Positions 9,708 to 19,063 of a DNA stretch of 64,000 nt are shown one piece after another. The position numbers were made by a program, and so were the translations under genes. The DNA is from Massilia sp. Se16.2.3 (GTDB lineage Bacteria; Pseudomonadota; Gammaproteobacteria; Burkholderiales; Burkholderiaceae_D), in NCBI RefSeq assembly GCF_014171595.1, contig NZ_CP050451.1, positions 4,588,001 to 4,652,000 on the forward strand, in the 5' to 3' direction. The number at the start of each line of letters is the position of its first letter. The stretch's first letter is position 1. The notes under the pieces were generated by a model that made no database searches, was not told the DNA's origin, and saw nothing but the letters and a program-made list of their open reading frames with translations.

Positions 9708-10139
9708 ATGCTTTTACGTTACGTCATCCTGGCCGGCCTGCTGTGCGGGGCCGCCACCGCGCAGGCCGCCGTCCACATCGAGTGCAAGGGCGCCAAGGGC
9801 GGCAACTGCGCACTGTCGCCACCGGCCCCACCGCCCGCGCCACCTGCACCGCCTGCGCCACCGGTACCCCATGTCAGCGCGCCTGGAGAGGTCGCACCGC
9901 CCGCCTTGCCAGCCGTCCCTGCCCTGCCCGCCATGCCCGCCATGCCGGCCATTCCCGCGCCGCCGCCACCGCCGGCACTGCCCCATGTTCCTGCCGCGGC
10001 CCACGCCGCCTGCGCCGGCAAAACCGCCGGCAGCACGGTGTCGTTGCAACCCGGGCCGAAGGAATCGATGAGCGGCGTGTGCGAAAAGGCACATGGACGC
10101 ATGGTGTTCCACCTGCGCAGCTACCACCGCGAGGACTGA
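9708..10139 (+). CDS. Secreted proline/alanine-rich protein of unknown function
   Basis: 143 residues from ATG 9708, preceded by GAAAGG. Residues 1-19 are a Sec signal (YVILAGLLCGAATAQAA). A Cys-containing block follows (CKGAKGGNC), then about 65 residues of Pro/Ala/Val repeats (PPAPPPAPPAPPAPP, PALPAMPAMPAIP), likely an extended polyproline segment. The C-terminal domain of about 45 residues holds two Cys and ends FHLRSYHRED. No family is recognised. It may be periplasmic. The BaeS-like kinase upstream has a similar Pro/Ala insert, which could be coincidence of high-GC codon drift. Confidence 0.65.
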   Translation: MLLRYVILAGLLCGAATAQAAVHIECKGAKGGNCALSPPAPPPAPPAPPAPPVPHVSAPGEVAPPALPAVPALPAMPAMPAIPAPPPPPALPHVPAAAHAACAGKTAGSTVSLQPGPKESMSGVCEKAHGRMVFHLRSYHRED

Positions 10140-10212
10140 GCACCTATCGGACGGCCGTTTGTTAGCAAAATGATTAGAATGACTCATCAGCTAGCGAGCG
10201 GCCGGAGGAATC

Positions 10213-10674
10213 ATGTTCGATATGGATTTGCCGTGGTGGGAGTTCATCGTGCGCGGGGTGGTGGTCTATCTCGTGCTGCTGGTGATGGTGCGCCTGTCGG
10301 GCCGGCGCACGGTCGGCCAGTTCACGCCCTTCGACCTGCTGGTCATGCTGCTGCTGTCGGAAGCGGTGTCGAACTCGCTGTCGGGCGGCGACGATTCGCT
10401 TGGAGGCGGCCTGATCCTGGCGGCCACGCTGATCGGCCTGAACACGGTGGTCGCCTTGATCTCCGCCCATAGCCGGAGCATGGCAACGGTGCTCGACGGT
10501 ACCGCCATCCTGATCGGGCGCGACGGACAGTTCTTCGACAAGGTCGTGCGGCGCTGCCGCATTACCGAGGGCGATCTCGAGCAGGCCCTGCGCGCCAACG
10601 ATTGCGCGCGCCAGGACATGCAGTGCGCCTTCCTCGAGGCAGATGGCGAGATCACGATCCAGAAGAAGAAATAA
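10213..10674 (+). CDS. DUF421 (YetF-type) membrane protein
   Basis: 153 residues. Two to three N-terminal helices (about 12-32, 42-58 and 68-85) are followed by the cytoplasmic DUF421 domain: VLDGTAILIGRDGQFFDKVV, RRCRITEGDLEQALRAND. The segment RLSGRRTVGQFTPFDLLVML is the family signature. Proteins of this type are linked to spore germination or stress in other bacteria, but the biochemical role is unknown. GGAGGAATC lies before the ATG. The length is about right for the short single-domain version of the family. It seems monocistronic. Confidence 0.88.
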   Translation: MFDMDLPWWEFIVRGVVVYLVLLVMVRLSGRRTVGQFTPFDLLVMLLLSEAVSNSLSGGDDSLGGGLILAATLIGLNTVVALISAHSRSMATVLDGTAILIGRDGQFFDKVVRRCRITEGDLEQALRANDCARQDMQCAFLEADGEITIQKKK

Positions 10675-10947
10675 GCCCGCGCAAGCGTGTTACTACGCTT
10701 CTGCGCAACAAGGCGGGCTTCAGCAGCGCCGCCGCCGCCGGGCCCCGGCGGTATGCGGACGTTTGCCCATGCCGTACCCGCACTGCCAGCGGTCCTTCTT
10801 GCCCCCGTTCAGTTTCCTTATGAGCGCTTTTGCTCAGCGGCTCCTGCCCAGCCGTATGGTGTGCGCACCTGATGGCCAACATGCTAGTTTTTTGGGCAGC
10901 GTCACTCCCGTGGCGCGTTGGATTCTTTCCTGATCAGGAGGTATGCC

Positions 10948-11526
10948 ATGAAACGCAGCTTGACCATACTGGCGCTGGCCGCCGCCGCCGCCTGCGCGCC
11001 GGCACTCGCGCAGGATGACCTCATCCGCGCCGTCGCCAGCGGACCGGGCGAAAGCCCGCCGAACGGCTCGCCCGGCTCGAGTGTCGCGACATTCGAAATC
11101 GACGGCAACATCATGCGGGCCGAAGTGCCCTTCCGCGACCTGCTGGCCGACACCGTCGCCGGCCACATCCACTGCTGCACGACCGCCGCCTTTACCGGCG
11201 TGGCGCCGATCGCGATTCCCTTCGTCGACTTTCCGACCGGCGTCACGGCCGGCGTCTACACCCACGCCTTCGACCTGACCGACGCGGCGATCTACGATCC
11301 GGCCTTCCTCGCCGCGTTCGGCGGCACACCGGCCTCGGCCAGTACCGCACTGATCGAGGCCATCAATGCCAACGAGGCTTACCTGAACATCCACACCACG
11401 CGCTATCCGCAAGGGGAGATCCGCGGCTTCCTGGTGGCGGCGCCGATTCCGGAACCGGCGACCTGGGGCATGCTCGGGCTGGGCCTGGCGGGGCTCGGAC
11501 TGAGCGCACGCCGGCGCCGGGCCTAG
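10948..11526 (+). CDS. CHRD-domain protein with PEP-CTERM anchor
   Basis: 192 residues from ATG 10948, with a textbook AGGAGG at 10937-10942. Residues 1-20 are a signal peptide (ILALAAAAACAPALAQ). The middle is a CHRD domain: FRDLLADTVAGHIHCCTTA, LNIHTTRYPQGEIRGFL, with the conserved His and GEIRG. The tail PEPATWGMLGLGLAGLGL followed by RRRR is a PEP-CTERM sorting signal, which implies processing by an exosortase not encoded here. PEP-CTERM proteins are common in exopolysaccharide-producing betaproteobacteria. Its stop overlaps the convergent gluQ end by four bases. Confidence 0.92.
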   Translation: MKRSLTILALAAAAACAPALAQDDLIRAVASGPGESPPNGSPGSSVATFEIDGNIMRAEVPFRDLLADTVAGHIHCCTTAAFTGVAPIAIPFVDFPTGVTAGVYTHAFDLTDAAIYDPAFLAAFGGTPASASTALIEAINANEAYLNIHTTRYPQGEIRGFLVAAPIPEPATWGMLGLGLAGLGLSARRRRA

Positions 11527-12510
11527 ACGGCGTGCGCTTGCGACCGCCCTTCCCGCTCGGCCAGCATGGCTGACCAGGCGGGGATGGCCGCCCGCCAGAA
11601 GCTGGCGAGCGAGCCGGGGCGTTCGAGCTGCAGGCCGAGAAACTGCGCGGCCTGCAGCAAGGCCTCGACCGACGCCGGTTCATCCCCGGGCAGTACCGCC
11701 AGCGCACCGGTCTGCTTCGAGAGTTTCTCGCCGTTCGCGTTACGCACTACCGGCACATGCAGGTAGCGCGGCGTCGGCACGCCGAGCAGGCGCTGCAGGT
11801 AGATCTGGCGCGCGGTCGAGTCGATGAGGTCGGCGCCGCGCACGATGTCGGTCACGCCCCCGGTCGGCATCGTCGACCACCACCGCCAGCTGGTAGGCCC
11901 AGTAGCCGTCGGCGCGCTTCAGGACGAAGTCGCCGGATTCGAAGGCAAGCTGCTGGCTGACCGTGCCGGCGAAGCGGTCGTGGAAGGACATCGTGTCCGC
12001 GCCGGCGTCGGGCACGCGCAGGCGCAGGCTGCGCATGCTGCGACCGGGCGCGAGGCCGTGGCGGCAGGTGCCCGGATAGATCGCAGCCCCGTCCGGCCCC
12101 ACGCCCGGGCGCGAGTCGATGATTTCGCGGCGATTGCAGCCGCAGGGATAGGCGTGCGCGTCCAGTTGCCGCGCGGCCGCCTCGTACAGCGGTTTGCGCC
12201 GGCTCTGCCAGACCACCTCGCGGTCCGATTCCATGCCGAGCGAAGCCAGCAGCGACAGGATGGCTTCGTCGGCGCCAGGCACGCTGCGGCCTTCGTCGAT
12301 GTCCTCGATGCGCACCAGCCACTCGCCGCCATGGGCGCGTGCGTCCAGGTAGCTGGCCACGGCCGCCACCAGCGAGCCGGCATGCAGCCGGCCGGTGGGC
12401 GACGGCGCGAAGCGGCCGACATAGGGTTTGCCGCCGGCAGGCGGGCTCGTTTCAGTCGTGCCAGGAGCGGTATTGCCAGGATCGGTGTTGCTGCTTGCGG
12501 GCGCGTTCAT
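11523..12510 (-). CDS. gluQ: Glutamyl-Q tRNA(Asp) synthetase GluQ, one frameshift
   Basis: GluQ glutamylates queuosine-34 of tRNA-Asp. The N-terminal part has the class I HIGH-type block RFAPSPTGRLHAGS, the zinc-site Cys pair in YPCGCNR, and YWAYQLAVVVDDA. The rest, in another frame, reads VTDIVRGADLIDSTARQIYL and the KMSKS-type EKLSKQTGA. The two halves join without loss if one base is removed from the C5 run at 11857-11861 (+ strand). That points to a homopolymer miscount rather than decay. The total length of about 328 residues fits the family. It lacks the anticodon-binding domain of GltX, as expected. Confidence 0.9.
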
Positions 12511-12555
12511 TGCGATACGTCGGTACCAGAAGGGGCATCACGATACCACAGGCCC

Positions 12556-12719
12556 AGGGAAGCCCTGATCTATTCACGGCGGCGTCTCGGCCACGAGAAA
12601 ATGCGCCCTGCGGCGTTGCAAATCCTCGCGATACCACGCGGTATCGCTGCGGTTTGCGCCTTGCAAGGCACATTTTTCGTGACCAAGTCCGTCCAGCCGG
12701 AATAAATCAGCGCTTCCCT
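12556..12719. repeat. MITE-like palindromic element (core copy C)
   Basis: A 164-bp imperfect palindrome with terminal inverted repeats AGGGAAGCCCTGATCTATTC (12556-12575) and the near-complement at 12700-12719. Inside, on the minus strand, the 63-nt core GCAAGGCG...GATACC...GGTATC...TGCAACGC matches the copies at 23936 and 44877. Its right end supplies the TAG stop of the SnoaL-like gene at 12718. No ORF is carried. Confidence 0.65.
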
Positions 12720-13212
12720 AGCGCGGACCGCCCTTCCAGCCATCCTTCTCTTCGAAGTCGCGGATCAGCTTGGTCACCTGGCTGCCGACCTCGTTCGGCA
12801 CCGCCATCGACAACTGGTAATGGACGATCTCGAAACTATCGCCCTTGCGCCGCAGGACGCCGCTGGCCTGGCAAATGCCCATGCGGGTGTCGAGCAGCTC
12901 GTCGAACCAGACGATGGCGCCGTCCTCGGAGGCGTAGACATGGCGCCGCATCGGCTTGAGGACCCAGGCTGACTTGCGCTTGAAATGGGGCTGTGCCCAG
13001 GCCTTGAATTCGTCGCGGCGCCAGCGCTCGCCCTTGTCGGTGCCGATATAAATGCCATCCCTGGCGATCTTGTCGAAATAGACGGGGCGGGAGTGGGCGG
13101 CATCGTCGTGCCAGCGGTCGACGAAGGCGTCGACGTGCTTCGTCAGGGTGGAATCGGCGTGCGCGGCCCAGGCGCACAGCAGCATGCAACAGGCAAGGAG
13201 CAATCGCTTCAT
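12718..13212 (-). CDS. SnoaL/NTF2-like secreted protein (DUF4440 type)
   Basis: 164 residues from ATG 13212, chosen because it gives a clear signal peptide (LLLACCMLLCAWAAHA). The mature domain follows the NTF2/ketosteroid-isomerase-like cone: a helical start with WHDDAAHSRPVYFD, then RDGIYIGTDKGERWRRDEFK, then strands GAIVWFDELLDT and GVLRRKGDSFEIVHYQLS. The substrate is unknown and many members are not enzymes. Its stop codon lies in the end of the adjacent palindromic element, so the C-terminus may have been trimmed by insertion. It is divergent from the paralog pair at 13346. Confidence 0.75.
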   Translation of the reverse strand: MKRLLLACCMLLCAWAAHADSTLTKHVDAFVDRWHDDAAHSRPVYFDKIARDGIYIGTDKGERWRRDEFKAWAQPHFKRKSAWVLKPMRRHVYASEDGAIVWFDELLDTRMGICQASGVLRRKGDSFEIVHYQLSMAVPNEVGSQVTKLIRDFEEKDGWKGGPR

Positions 13213-13345
13213 GGTCTGGCTGACTGTTGACTTAAAAGCCGGATTGTACACAGATGTATGTACATCCTTGTAACTAATCGTATGAAGCGGAGAAAACTCC
13301 TCCGTTATCGTGTACATTTGGCAACGAGTCATTTCCTTGCCCACT

Positions 13346-13777
13346 ATGCGCACTCTTTCGACCCTGCTGCTCTGTGTTGCCCTCGGCGCCCGCGCCGAGC
13401 CGCTCCCTCCTTCCACGTCGCCAGCGCCCGCGCCAAAAGGGCGCACGGCACAGGCCAGCGCGCAGGACGGCCGCCTGCAGCCGCAGGACGAGAACCACGC
13501 CGGCGAGGCTGCCTCGCTGCGGGCCCGCATCGACAAGGAGGCGATCCGCGCCGCCATCGCAGGCCTTCCGACGGAGGCCGACGCCTATCCCCGCCGCCAC
13601 GAGGCCGACACGCTCAGTGCGACGCCTGCCCAATCCTTCGCGCGCGACTTCGCCGCCTCACGGCTGCCGGACTGCCTGCACTCCGAGGGCTTGCGCAACC
13701 AGCCGACCTTCTTCCTCACCGGCTTCCTCGCCCTGCCCTTCATCGCCGTGGCGAAGGTACGCGGCGTGTGCCGCTGA
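13346..13777 (+). CDS. Secreted hypothetical protein, first of a tandem paralog pair
   Basis: 143 residues. The signal is RTLSTLLLCVALGARAEP, followed by a Pro/Ser-rich linker. The rest shares a pattern with the next gene: an RARID-KEAIR helix, SFARDF, a single Cys (PDCL), then a hydrophobic tail FLALPFIAVAKVRGVC. The shared C-terminal hydrophobic stretch may be a membrane anchor or hydrophobic core. ATG 13346 is preferred over earlier starts because it gives the signal peptide. No family is known to me. Only 25 bp separates it from its paralog, so they are probably co-transcribed. Confidence 0.65.
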   Translation: MRTLSTLLLCVALGARAEPLPPSTSPAPAPKGRTAQASAQDGRLQPQDENHAGEAASLRARIDKEAIRAAIAGLPTEADAYPRRHEADTLSATPAQSFARDFAASRLPDCLHSEGLRNQPTFFLTGFLALPFIAVAKVRGVCR

Positions 13778-13802
13778 CGCCCCTGCCCGAGACGCGACCG
13801 CC

Positions 13803-14213
13803 ATGCCGGCACACTTCTTCGCCATCCTGCCAATGATGTTCATTGTCCTGGCGGGCGTGCTGCCGCCCCGTGCCGCCGCGGCGCCGGCCCCGATGGCACC
13901 GGCCTCGCCGGAGGCACCCCTGCCGCTGCGCGCGCGCCTGGACGACGAGGCGATCAGGCAGGCGGTACGCGAGACGCTGGCCCAGTCCCCGGACCAGTCG
14001 GCATCCCCGGCCTCCGGCGACGTCCTCAGCGGTGACAGGTACCAGGCCTTCTCGCGCGACTTCAAGGAAGCGAAGAAGCCCTCGTGCCTGGGCCCGGACG
14101 CACTCAAGTTCCAGCCGTCGAGCATCGGCACCAGGAACTGGAATATCGGCCTCGGTGGCCTGTTCGCGCTGCCGTTCTGGGCCGCGGCGATCGCGCGCGG
14201 CAAGTGTCAGTAA
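13803..14213 (+). CDS. Secreted hypothetical protein, second of the tandem pair
   Basis: 136 residues from ATG 13803. The N-terminal signal is AILPMMFIVLAGVLPPRAAA. It then repeats the architecture of its neighbour: LRARLDDEAIRQAVRETL, a spacer, YQAFSRDFKEAKKPSCL, and LGGLFALPFWAAAIARGKC. The LPF-A-A-RG-C ending is common to both and is the best signature of this pair. It likely arose by tandem duplication, with sequence now well diverged. The gene faces gltA, from which it is separated by a terminator that serves gltA. Confidence 0.65.
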   Translation: MPAHFFAILPMMFIVLAGVLPPRAAAAPAPMAPASPEAPLPLRARLDDEAIRQAVRETLAQSPDQSASPASGDVLSGDRYQAFSRDFKEAKKPSCLGPDALKFQPSSIGTRNWNIGLGGLFALPFWAAAIARGKCQ

Positions 14214-14326
14214 CCGCGTCCCGCCGCGAGGCGCCGGAGCCGTCGTATGGCAGCTCCGATGTGGTCGCGGATCGCCGTGCCCTGGTGCCGCGTCGTGCTG
14301 CGTGACGGTCCCCACCGCGCTGGACG

Positions 14327-14351
14327 AAAAAAAAGCGGGCCGCAGCCCGCT
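14327..14351 (-). terminator. Rho-independent terminator of gltA
   Basis: Read on the minus strand: stem GCGGGC, loop TGCG, stem GCCCGC, then eight T residues. It lies 25 bp past the gltA stop. Confidence 0.85.
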
Positions 14352-14375
14352 CTTCTCGAAACGATCTACACCGTA

Positions 14376-15677
14376 TTAACGCTTGTCGATCGATGCCACG
14401 TCGCGCACCGGCGAGCCGACGAACAGCTGGCGTGGACGGCCAATCTTCTGCTCCGGATCGGCGATCATTTCGTTCCACTGGGCGATCCAGCCGATGGTGC
14501 GGGCCATCGCGAAGATACCGGTGAACAGCGAGACCGGGATGCCCAGGGCCGACTGCACGATGCCCGAGTAGAAGTCGACGTTCGGGTAGAGCTTGCGCGA
14601 GACGAAGTATTCGTCTTCCAGGGCGATGCGTTCCAGTTCCATGGCCAGCTTGAACAGCGGGTCGTCCTGCAGGCCCAGTTCGTTCAGCACTTCGTGGCAG
14701 GTTTCGCGCATCAGCTTGGCACGCGGGTCGAAGTTCTTGTAGACGCGGTGACCGAAGCCCATCAGCTTCACGCCCGAGTTCTTGTCCTTGACCTTGGCGA
14801 TGAAGGCCGGGATGTTCTCGACCGAGCCGATTTCCTTCAGCATCGTCAGTGCCGCTTCGTTGGCGCCGCCGTGGGCAGGGCCCCACAGGCAGGCGATACC
14901 GGCAGCGATACAGGCGAACGGATTCGCGCCCGACGAACCGGCCAGGCGGACGGTCGAGGTCGATGCGTTCTGCTCGTGGTCGGCGTGCAGGATCAGGATG
15001 CGGTCCAGGGCGCGCACCAGCACGTCGTTGACCTTGTACTCTTCGCACGGGTTGGCGAACATCATGTGCATGAAGTTGGCGCTGTACGACAGGTCGTTGC
15101 GTGGGTACATGAACGGCTGGCCGATCGAGTACTTGTAGGCCATCGCGACCAGGGTCGGCAGCTTGGCGATCAGGCGGATCGCCGAGATTTCGCGCTGCTT
15201 CGGATCGTTGATGTCGAGCGAGTCGTGGTAGAACGAGGCCAGCGCGCCGACGGTGCCGACCAGGACCGACATCGGGTGCGCGTCGCGGCGGAAGCCACGG
15301 AAGAAGAAGTTCATCTGCTCGTGGACCATCGTGTGACGGGTCACGGTGGTTTCGAACTCGGCCTTCTGGGCCGCGTTCGGCAGTTCGCCGTTCAGCAGCA
15401 GGTAGCAGGTTTCGAGGAAATCGCAGTTCACTGCCAGCTGCTCGATCGGGTAACCGCGGTACAGCAGCTCGCCCTTGTCGCCGTCGATGTAGGTGATGCT
15501 CGAGTTGCACGCGGCAGTCGACATGAAGCCTGGATCGTAGGTGAATTTGCCAGTCTGGCCATACAGCTTGCGGATGTCGATGACGTCCGGGCCGATCGTG
15601 CCCTTGTAGATTGGCATGTCGACCGATGGGCTGCCATCCGAGAACGACAGAGTTGCTTTGGTATCAGAAATATTCAT
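14376..15677 (-). CDS. gltA: Citrate synthase (type II, hexameric)
   Basis: 433 residues, full length. It condenses oxaloacetate with acetyl-CoA to start the TCA cycle. The N-terminal extension ([20 protein letters not shown]) is typical of the NADH-sensitive Gram-negative enzyme. Catalytic and substrate residues are visible in [10 protein letters not shown], the His of [12 protein letters not shown] and [13 protein letters not shown]. It is the last gene of the leftward TCA run sdhCDAB-sdhE-gltA; an 86-bp gap follows sdhE, so it may also have its own promoter. A strong terminator follows. Confidence 0.98.
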   Translation of the reverse strand: MNISDTKATLSFSDGSPSVDMPIYKGTIGPDVIDIRKLYGQTGKFTYDPGFMSTAACNSSITYIDGDKGELLYRGYPIEQLAVNCDFLETCYLLLNGELPNAAQKAEFETTVTRHTMVHEQMNFFFRGFRRDAHPMSVLVGTVGALASFYHDSLDINDPKQREISAIRLIAKLPTLVAMAYKYSIGQPFMYPRNDLSYSANFMHMMFANPCEEYKVNDVLVRALDRILILHADHEQNASTSTVRLAGSSGANPFACIAAGIACLWGPAHGGANEAALTMLKEIGSVENIPAFIAKVKDKNSGVKLMGFGHRVYKNFDPRAKLMRETCHEVLNELGLQDDPLFKLAMELERIALEDEYFVSRKLYPNVDFYSGIVQSALGIPVSLFTGIFAMARTIGWIAQWNEMIADPEQKIGRPRQLFVGSPVRDVASIDKR

Positions 15678-15763
15678 GGCACTTCCTTCTTGGGAGTGGA
15701 TCTACAAAATATAAAACGAAAATGTGTCGCTTCGGCTTTCGGCTTGCCGTTCGGCTCCAGCGC

Positions 15764-16066
15764 TTATGCTTGCCGCAGGCGCGCCAGCAGCGCGCGCACA
15801 TGCGGCAGGTCGACGTCGCCTTCGGGCTCGGCGCGTCCCAGCAGCAGGTCCATCAGCGGGTTGTCCGCCAGGTCCAGCAAGCGGGTCAGCGCATCGACCT
15901 CGTCGTCGCTCAGTTCCTGTTCATGCGCATCGAGGAAGCGCGTGAGGATCAGGTCGTTTTCGAGCAGGCCCCGGCGCGCGCGCCAGCGCAGGCGGGCACG
16001 GTTGGCGGGGTCGGCTTGATGTGCACCTGGATGCGCACCTTGTTGCGCGGTGTTACGTGGTTCCAC
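15764..16066 (-). CDS. sdhE: FAD assembly factor SdhE (succinate dehydrogenase assembly factor 2)
   Basis: About 100 residues from a GTG at 16066; a downstream start would give the usual 80-90, and no strong ribosome site decides it. The hallmark is the RGxxE motif in RWRARRGLLENDLIL, followed by an acidic helical bundle (LSDDEVDALTRLLDL, DNPLMDLLLG). SdhE promotes covalent FAD attachment to SdhA. Its place between sdhB and gltA fits this, although a 443-bp repeat-bearing spacer separates it from sdhB. Confidence 0.9.
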   Translation of the reverse strand: MEPRNTAQQGAHPGAHQADPANRARLRWRARRGLLENDLILTRFLDAHEQELSDDEVDALTRLLDLADNPLMDLLLGRAEPEGDVDLPHVRALLARLRQA

Positions 16067-16330
16067 ACTAGAGTCCGTTGTTCGGTCAACACTATACTCC
16101 GGCTGCCATCATTCGGCAGTACCGTACTTTTACTGTATTTATGGCAATACTCGGGACGCAATGAGGCGGAGGATATCCGATTTTTGCGACCGAAGACGGA
16201 CGTCTGGCTGGTGTCCGTGGTCCTTGTTGCTTCGCGGGCGACGGGTTCAGGCGTCGCCGGATTTCATGCCGTGTACCGCGGAGTCATCCAGGCCAGTGGC
16301 CTGAATGACGCGTCCGCCATGCTGGCTGCG

Positions 16331-16361
16331 GACAGCGTGGGCACGGAGTGCCCACCCTACG
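16331..16361 (-). repeat. GTGGGCAC palindromic repeat (reverse copy)
   Basis: The central GTGGGCAC-GGA-GTGCCCAC forms an 8-bp stem and is flanked by CCCTACG. With the copy at 16439 it makes a larger inverted repeat about 78 bp apart that includes flanking GACAGC/GCTGTC. The 443-bp sdhE-sdhB gap (16067-16509) holds these two repeats and no gene. Confidence 0.8.
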
Positions 16362-16438
16362 GTTGACGTGCCGACTTCGGCGCAGACAAGAGAGCATCGA
16401 AGTCCTAACCTCAGCAAACGCATTCAGTAACCGAAGGG

Positions 16439-16468
16439 CGTAGGGTGGGCACTTGTGCCCACGCTGTC
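16439..16468 (+). repeat. GTGGGCAC palindromic repeat (forward copy)
   Basis: CGTAGGGTGGGCAC-TT-GTGCCCACGC. It is the inverted partner of the copy at 16331 and lies 40 bp beyond the sdhB stop. A role in mRNA 3'-end protection within the sdh transcript is possible but not shown. Confidence 0.8.
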
Positions 16469-16509
16469 TCACGGCCGGCAAATACGGCGCCGGCCGCAAA
16501 CAGTTAACC

Positions 16510-17220
16510 TTAAATCGCCCGGCGAACCAGCAATTCCTTGATCTTGCCAATCGCCTTGTTCGGATTCAGGCCCTTCGGGCAGACTTCCGTGCAATTCATG
16601 ATCGAGTGGCAGCGGAACAGGCGGTACGGGTCTTCCAGGTTGTCCAGGCGCTCGTTGGTGGCTTCGTCGCGCGAGTCGGCGATGAAGCGGTAGGCCTGCA
16701 AGAGGCCGGCCGGACCGACGAACTTGTCCGGATTCCACCAGAACGACGGGCACGAGGTCGAGCAGCAGGCGCACAGGATGCACTCGTACAGGCCGTCGAG
16801 CTCTTCGCGCTCTTCCGGGGTCTGCAGGCGCTCCTTCTCCGGCTTGATCGAGTCGTTGATCAGGAACGGCTTGATCGAGTGGTACTGCTTGAAGAAGTTG
16901 GTCATGTCGACGATCAGGTCGCGCACCACCGGCAGGCCCGGCAGAGGACGCAGCACGATCGGCTGGGTCAGCTCGTTCAGGTTGGTGGTGCAGGCCAGGC
17001 CGTTCTTGCCGTTGATGTTCATCGCGTCCGAACCGCAGACGCCTTCGCGGCACGAGCGGCGCAGGGCCAGCGAGTCGTCGACGTCCGACTTGATGCGCTG
17101 CAGTGCGTCGAGCAGCATCTTGTCGGTGTCCTGCAGTTCGACGGTGACGTCTTGCATGTAAGGCTTCGTATCCTTGTCCGGATCGTAGCGGTAGATCTTG
17201 AGGTGGACTGTGCGTGCCAT
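16510..17220 (-). CDS. sdhB: Succinate dehydrogenase iron-sulfur subunit
   Basis: 236 residues. Three cluster-binding regions are present: 2Fe-2S ([12 protein letters not shown] with Cys57 and Cys62, and Cys77 in NGLAC), 4Fe-4S ([12 protein letters not shown]) and 3Fe-4S ([17 protein letters not shown]). It relays electrons from the SdhA flavin to ubiquinone at the SdhCD membrane anchor. It lies 62 bp after sdhA in the same direction. Length and motif spacing are canonical, with no missing residue. Confidence 0.98.
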   Translation of the reverse strand: MARTVHLKIYRYDPDKDTKPYMQDVTVELQDTDKMLLDALQRIKSDVDDSLALRRSCREGVCGSDAMNINGKNGLACTTNLNELTQPIVLRPLPGLPVVRDLIVDMTNFFKQYHSIKPFLINDSIKPEKERLQTPEEREELDGLYECILCACCSTSCPSFWWNPDKFVGPAGLLQAYRFIADSRDEATNERLDNLEDPYRLFRCHSIMNCTEVCPKGLNPNKAIGKIKELLVRRAI

Positions 17221-17282
17221 GTTTTACCTATGGGTTTTTAAAGCCTGGGAGGAGGTTGAAGCCCTCCTCCCGGCAAAAATCT

Positions 17283-19061
17283 TTAGAAAGTACGTGCCTT
17301 CGGCTTGAAGGTCTCGACGGTCAGCGGCTTCTGGTTCACGGCCTTGTACTCGAGGCGGTTGCCTTCCGAGTAGAACAACGTGTGCTTCATCCAGTTGGCG
17401 TCGTCGCGCTGTTCGTAGTCGCTGTGCGCGTGGGCGCCGCGCGACTCTTTACGGGCTTGTGCCGACACGATGGTCGCTTTCGCCGTCTCGATCAGGTTGT
17501 CCAGTTCCAGGGCTTCGACGCGCGCGGTGTTGAAGACGCGCGACTTGTCCTTGAACGAGACGTGCTTGCGACGCTCATCGAGCACCATGATTTCCTTGAC
17601 GCCTTGCGTCAGCAGCGCATCGGTACGGAACACGCCGCAGTACTTCTGCATTGTGGCGCGGATGTCGTTGGCGACGCCCTGCACTTTTTCCGAGCCGGTC
17701 GAGGTTTCGAGGCGGTTCAGGCGGTCGAGCGCGAAGTCGGCGGCGTCTTTCGGCAGCGCCTTGTTCGAACGTTCCTTCAGCTTCGAGGCGACGACGTGGT
17801 TGCCGGCGGCGCGGCCGAACACGACCAGGTCGAGCAGCGAGTTGGTACCCAGGCGGTTGGCGCCGTGCACCGAAACGCAGGCGCATTCGCCAATCGCGTA
17901 CAGGCCGTTGACCACTTTCTGGCCGCCGGTACCGTCAGGCGTGACCACCTGGCCGTGGATGTTGGTCGGGATGCCGCCCATCTGGTAGTGGATGGTCGGG
18001 ACGACCGGAATCGCTTCCTTGGTCGCGTCGACGTTGGCGAACTTGTGGCCGATTTCCAGGATCGAAGGCAGGCGCTTCTTGATGGTGTCGGCGCCGATGT
18101 GGCGCAGGTCCAGCAGCACGTGGTCCTTGTTCGGACCGCAGCCGCGGCCTTCCTTGATTTCCTGGTCCATCGAACGCGAGACGAAGTCGCGCGGCGCCAG
18201 GTCTTTCAGGGTCGGCGCGTAGCGCTCCATGAAGCGTTCGCCGTTCGAGTTGATCAGGATACCGCCCTCGCCGCGGACACCTTCCGTGATCAGCACGCCC
18301 GCGCCGGCCACGCCGGTCGGGTGGAACTGCCAGAATTCCATGTCCTGCAGCGGCAGGCCGGCGCGTGCCGCCATGCCCATGCCGTCGCCGGTGTTGATGA
18401 AGGCGTTGGTCGATGCGGCGAAGATACGGCCGGCACCGCCGGTGGCGAAGATGGTGGTCTTCGCTTCCAGGATCATGACGTCGCCGGTTTCCATTTCCAG
18501 GGCGACCACGCCGATGACGTCGCCCTCAAGGTCGCGCACCAGGTCCAAAGCCATCCACTCGACAAAGAAGTGGGTACGGGCGCGGACGTTACGCTGGTAC
18601 AGCGTGTGCAGCAGTGCGTGGCCGGTACGGTCGGCCGCGGCGCAGGCGCGCTGGACCGGCTTTTCGCCGAAGTTGGCGGTGTGGCCGCCGAACGGACGCT
18701 GGTAGATCGTGCCATCCGGGTTACGGTCGAACGGCATGCCGAAGTGTTCGAGTTCGTACACGACCTTTGGTGCCTCGCGGCACATGAATTCGATTGCATC
18801 CTGGTCGCCCAGGTAGTCGCCACCCTTGACGGTGTCGAACATGTGCCAGTACCAGTCGTCTTCGCTCATGTTGCCGAGCGAAGCGCCGATGCCGCCCTGC
18901 GCCGCCACGGTGTGCGAACGGGTCGGGAAGACCTTCGACAGCACGGCGACGTTCAGGCCGGCTTCAGCCAGCTGCAGCGATGCGCGCATGCCGGAACCGC
19001 CGGCGCCAACGATGACCGCGTCGAAGCGGCGGGAAGGGATTGCAGTTTTGATTGCTGCCAC
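17283..19061 (-). CDS. sdhA: Succinate dehydrogenase flavoprotein subunit
   Basis: 592 residues. It oxidises succinate to fumarate (TCA cycle and complex II). The N-terminal FAD dinucleotide fold is AVIVGAGGSGMRASLQLAEA. The covalent flavin site lies in TRSHTVAAQGGIGASLGN. Active-site regions include HPTGVAGAGVLITEGVRGEG and the C-terminal REHR-like motif KESRGAHAHSDY. It is separated by only two bases from sdhD. Covalent FAD attachment presumably needs the SdhE encoded downstream. Confidence 0.98.
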   Translation of the reverse strand: MAAIKTAIPSRRFDAVIVGAGGSGMRASLQLAEAGLNVAVLSKVFPTRSHTVAAQGGIGASLGNMSEDDWYWHMFDTVKGGDYLGDQDAIEFMCREAPKVVYELEHFGMPFDRNPDGTIYQRPFGGHTANFGEKPVQRACAAADRTGHALLHTLYQRNVRARTHFFVEWMALDLVRDLEGDVIGVVALEMETGDVMILEAKTTIFATGGAGRIFAASTNAFINTGDGMGMAARAGLPLQDMEFWQFHPTGVAGAGVLITEGVRGEGGILINSNGERFMERYAPTLKDLAPRDFVSRSMDQEIKEGRGCGPNKDHVLLDLRHIGADTIKKRLPSILEIGHKFANVDATKEAIPVVPTIHYQMGGIPTNIHGQVVTPDGTGGQKVVNGLYAIGECACVSVHGANRLGTNSLLDLVVFGRAAGNHVVASKLKERSNKALPKDAADFALDRLNRLETSTGSEKVQGVANDIRATMQKYCGVFRTDALLTQGVKEIMVLDERRKHVSFKDKSRVFNTARVEALELDNLIETAKATIVSAQARKESRGAHAHSDYEQRDDANWMKHTLFYSEGNRLEYKAVNQKPLTVETFKPKARTF

Positions 19062-19063
19062 GA

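Noticed and set aside
13213..13345. GTACA-rich palindromic stretch near 13245-13262 as an operator
   Set aside because: Symmetry is short and imperfect, and no regulator or second copy supports it.
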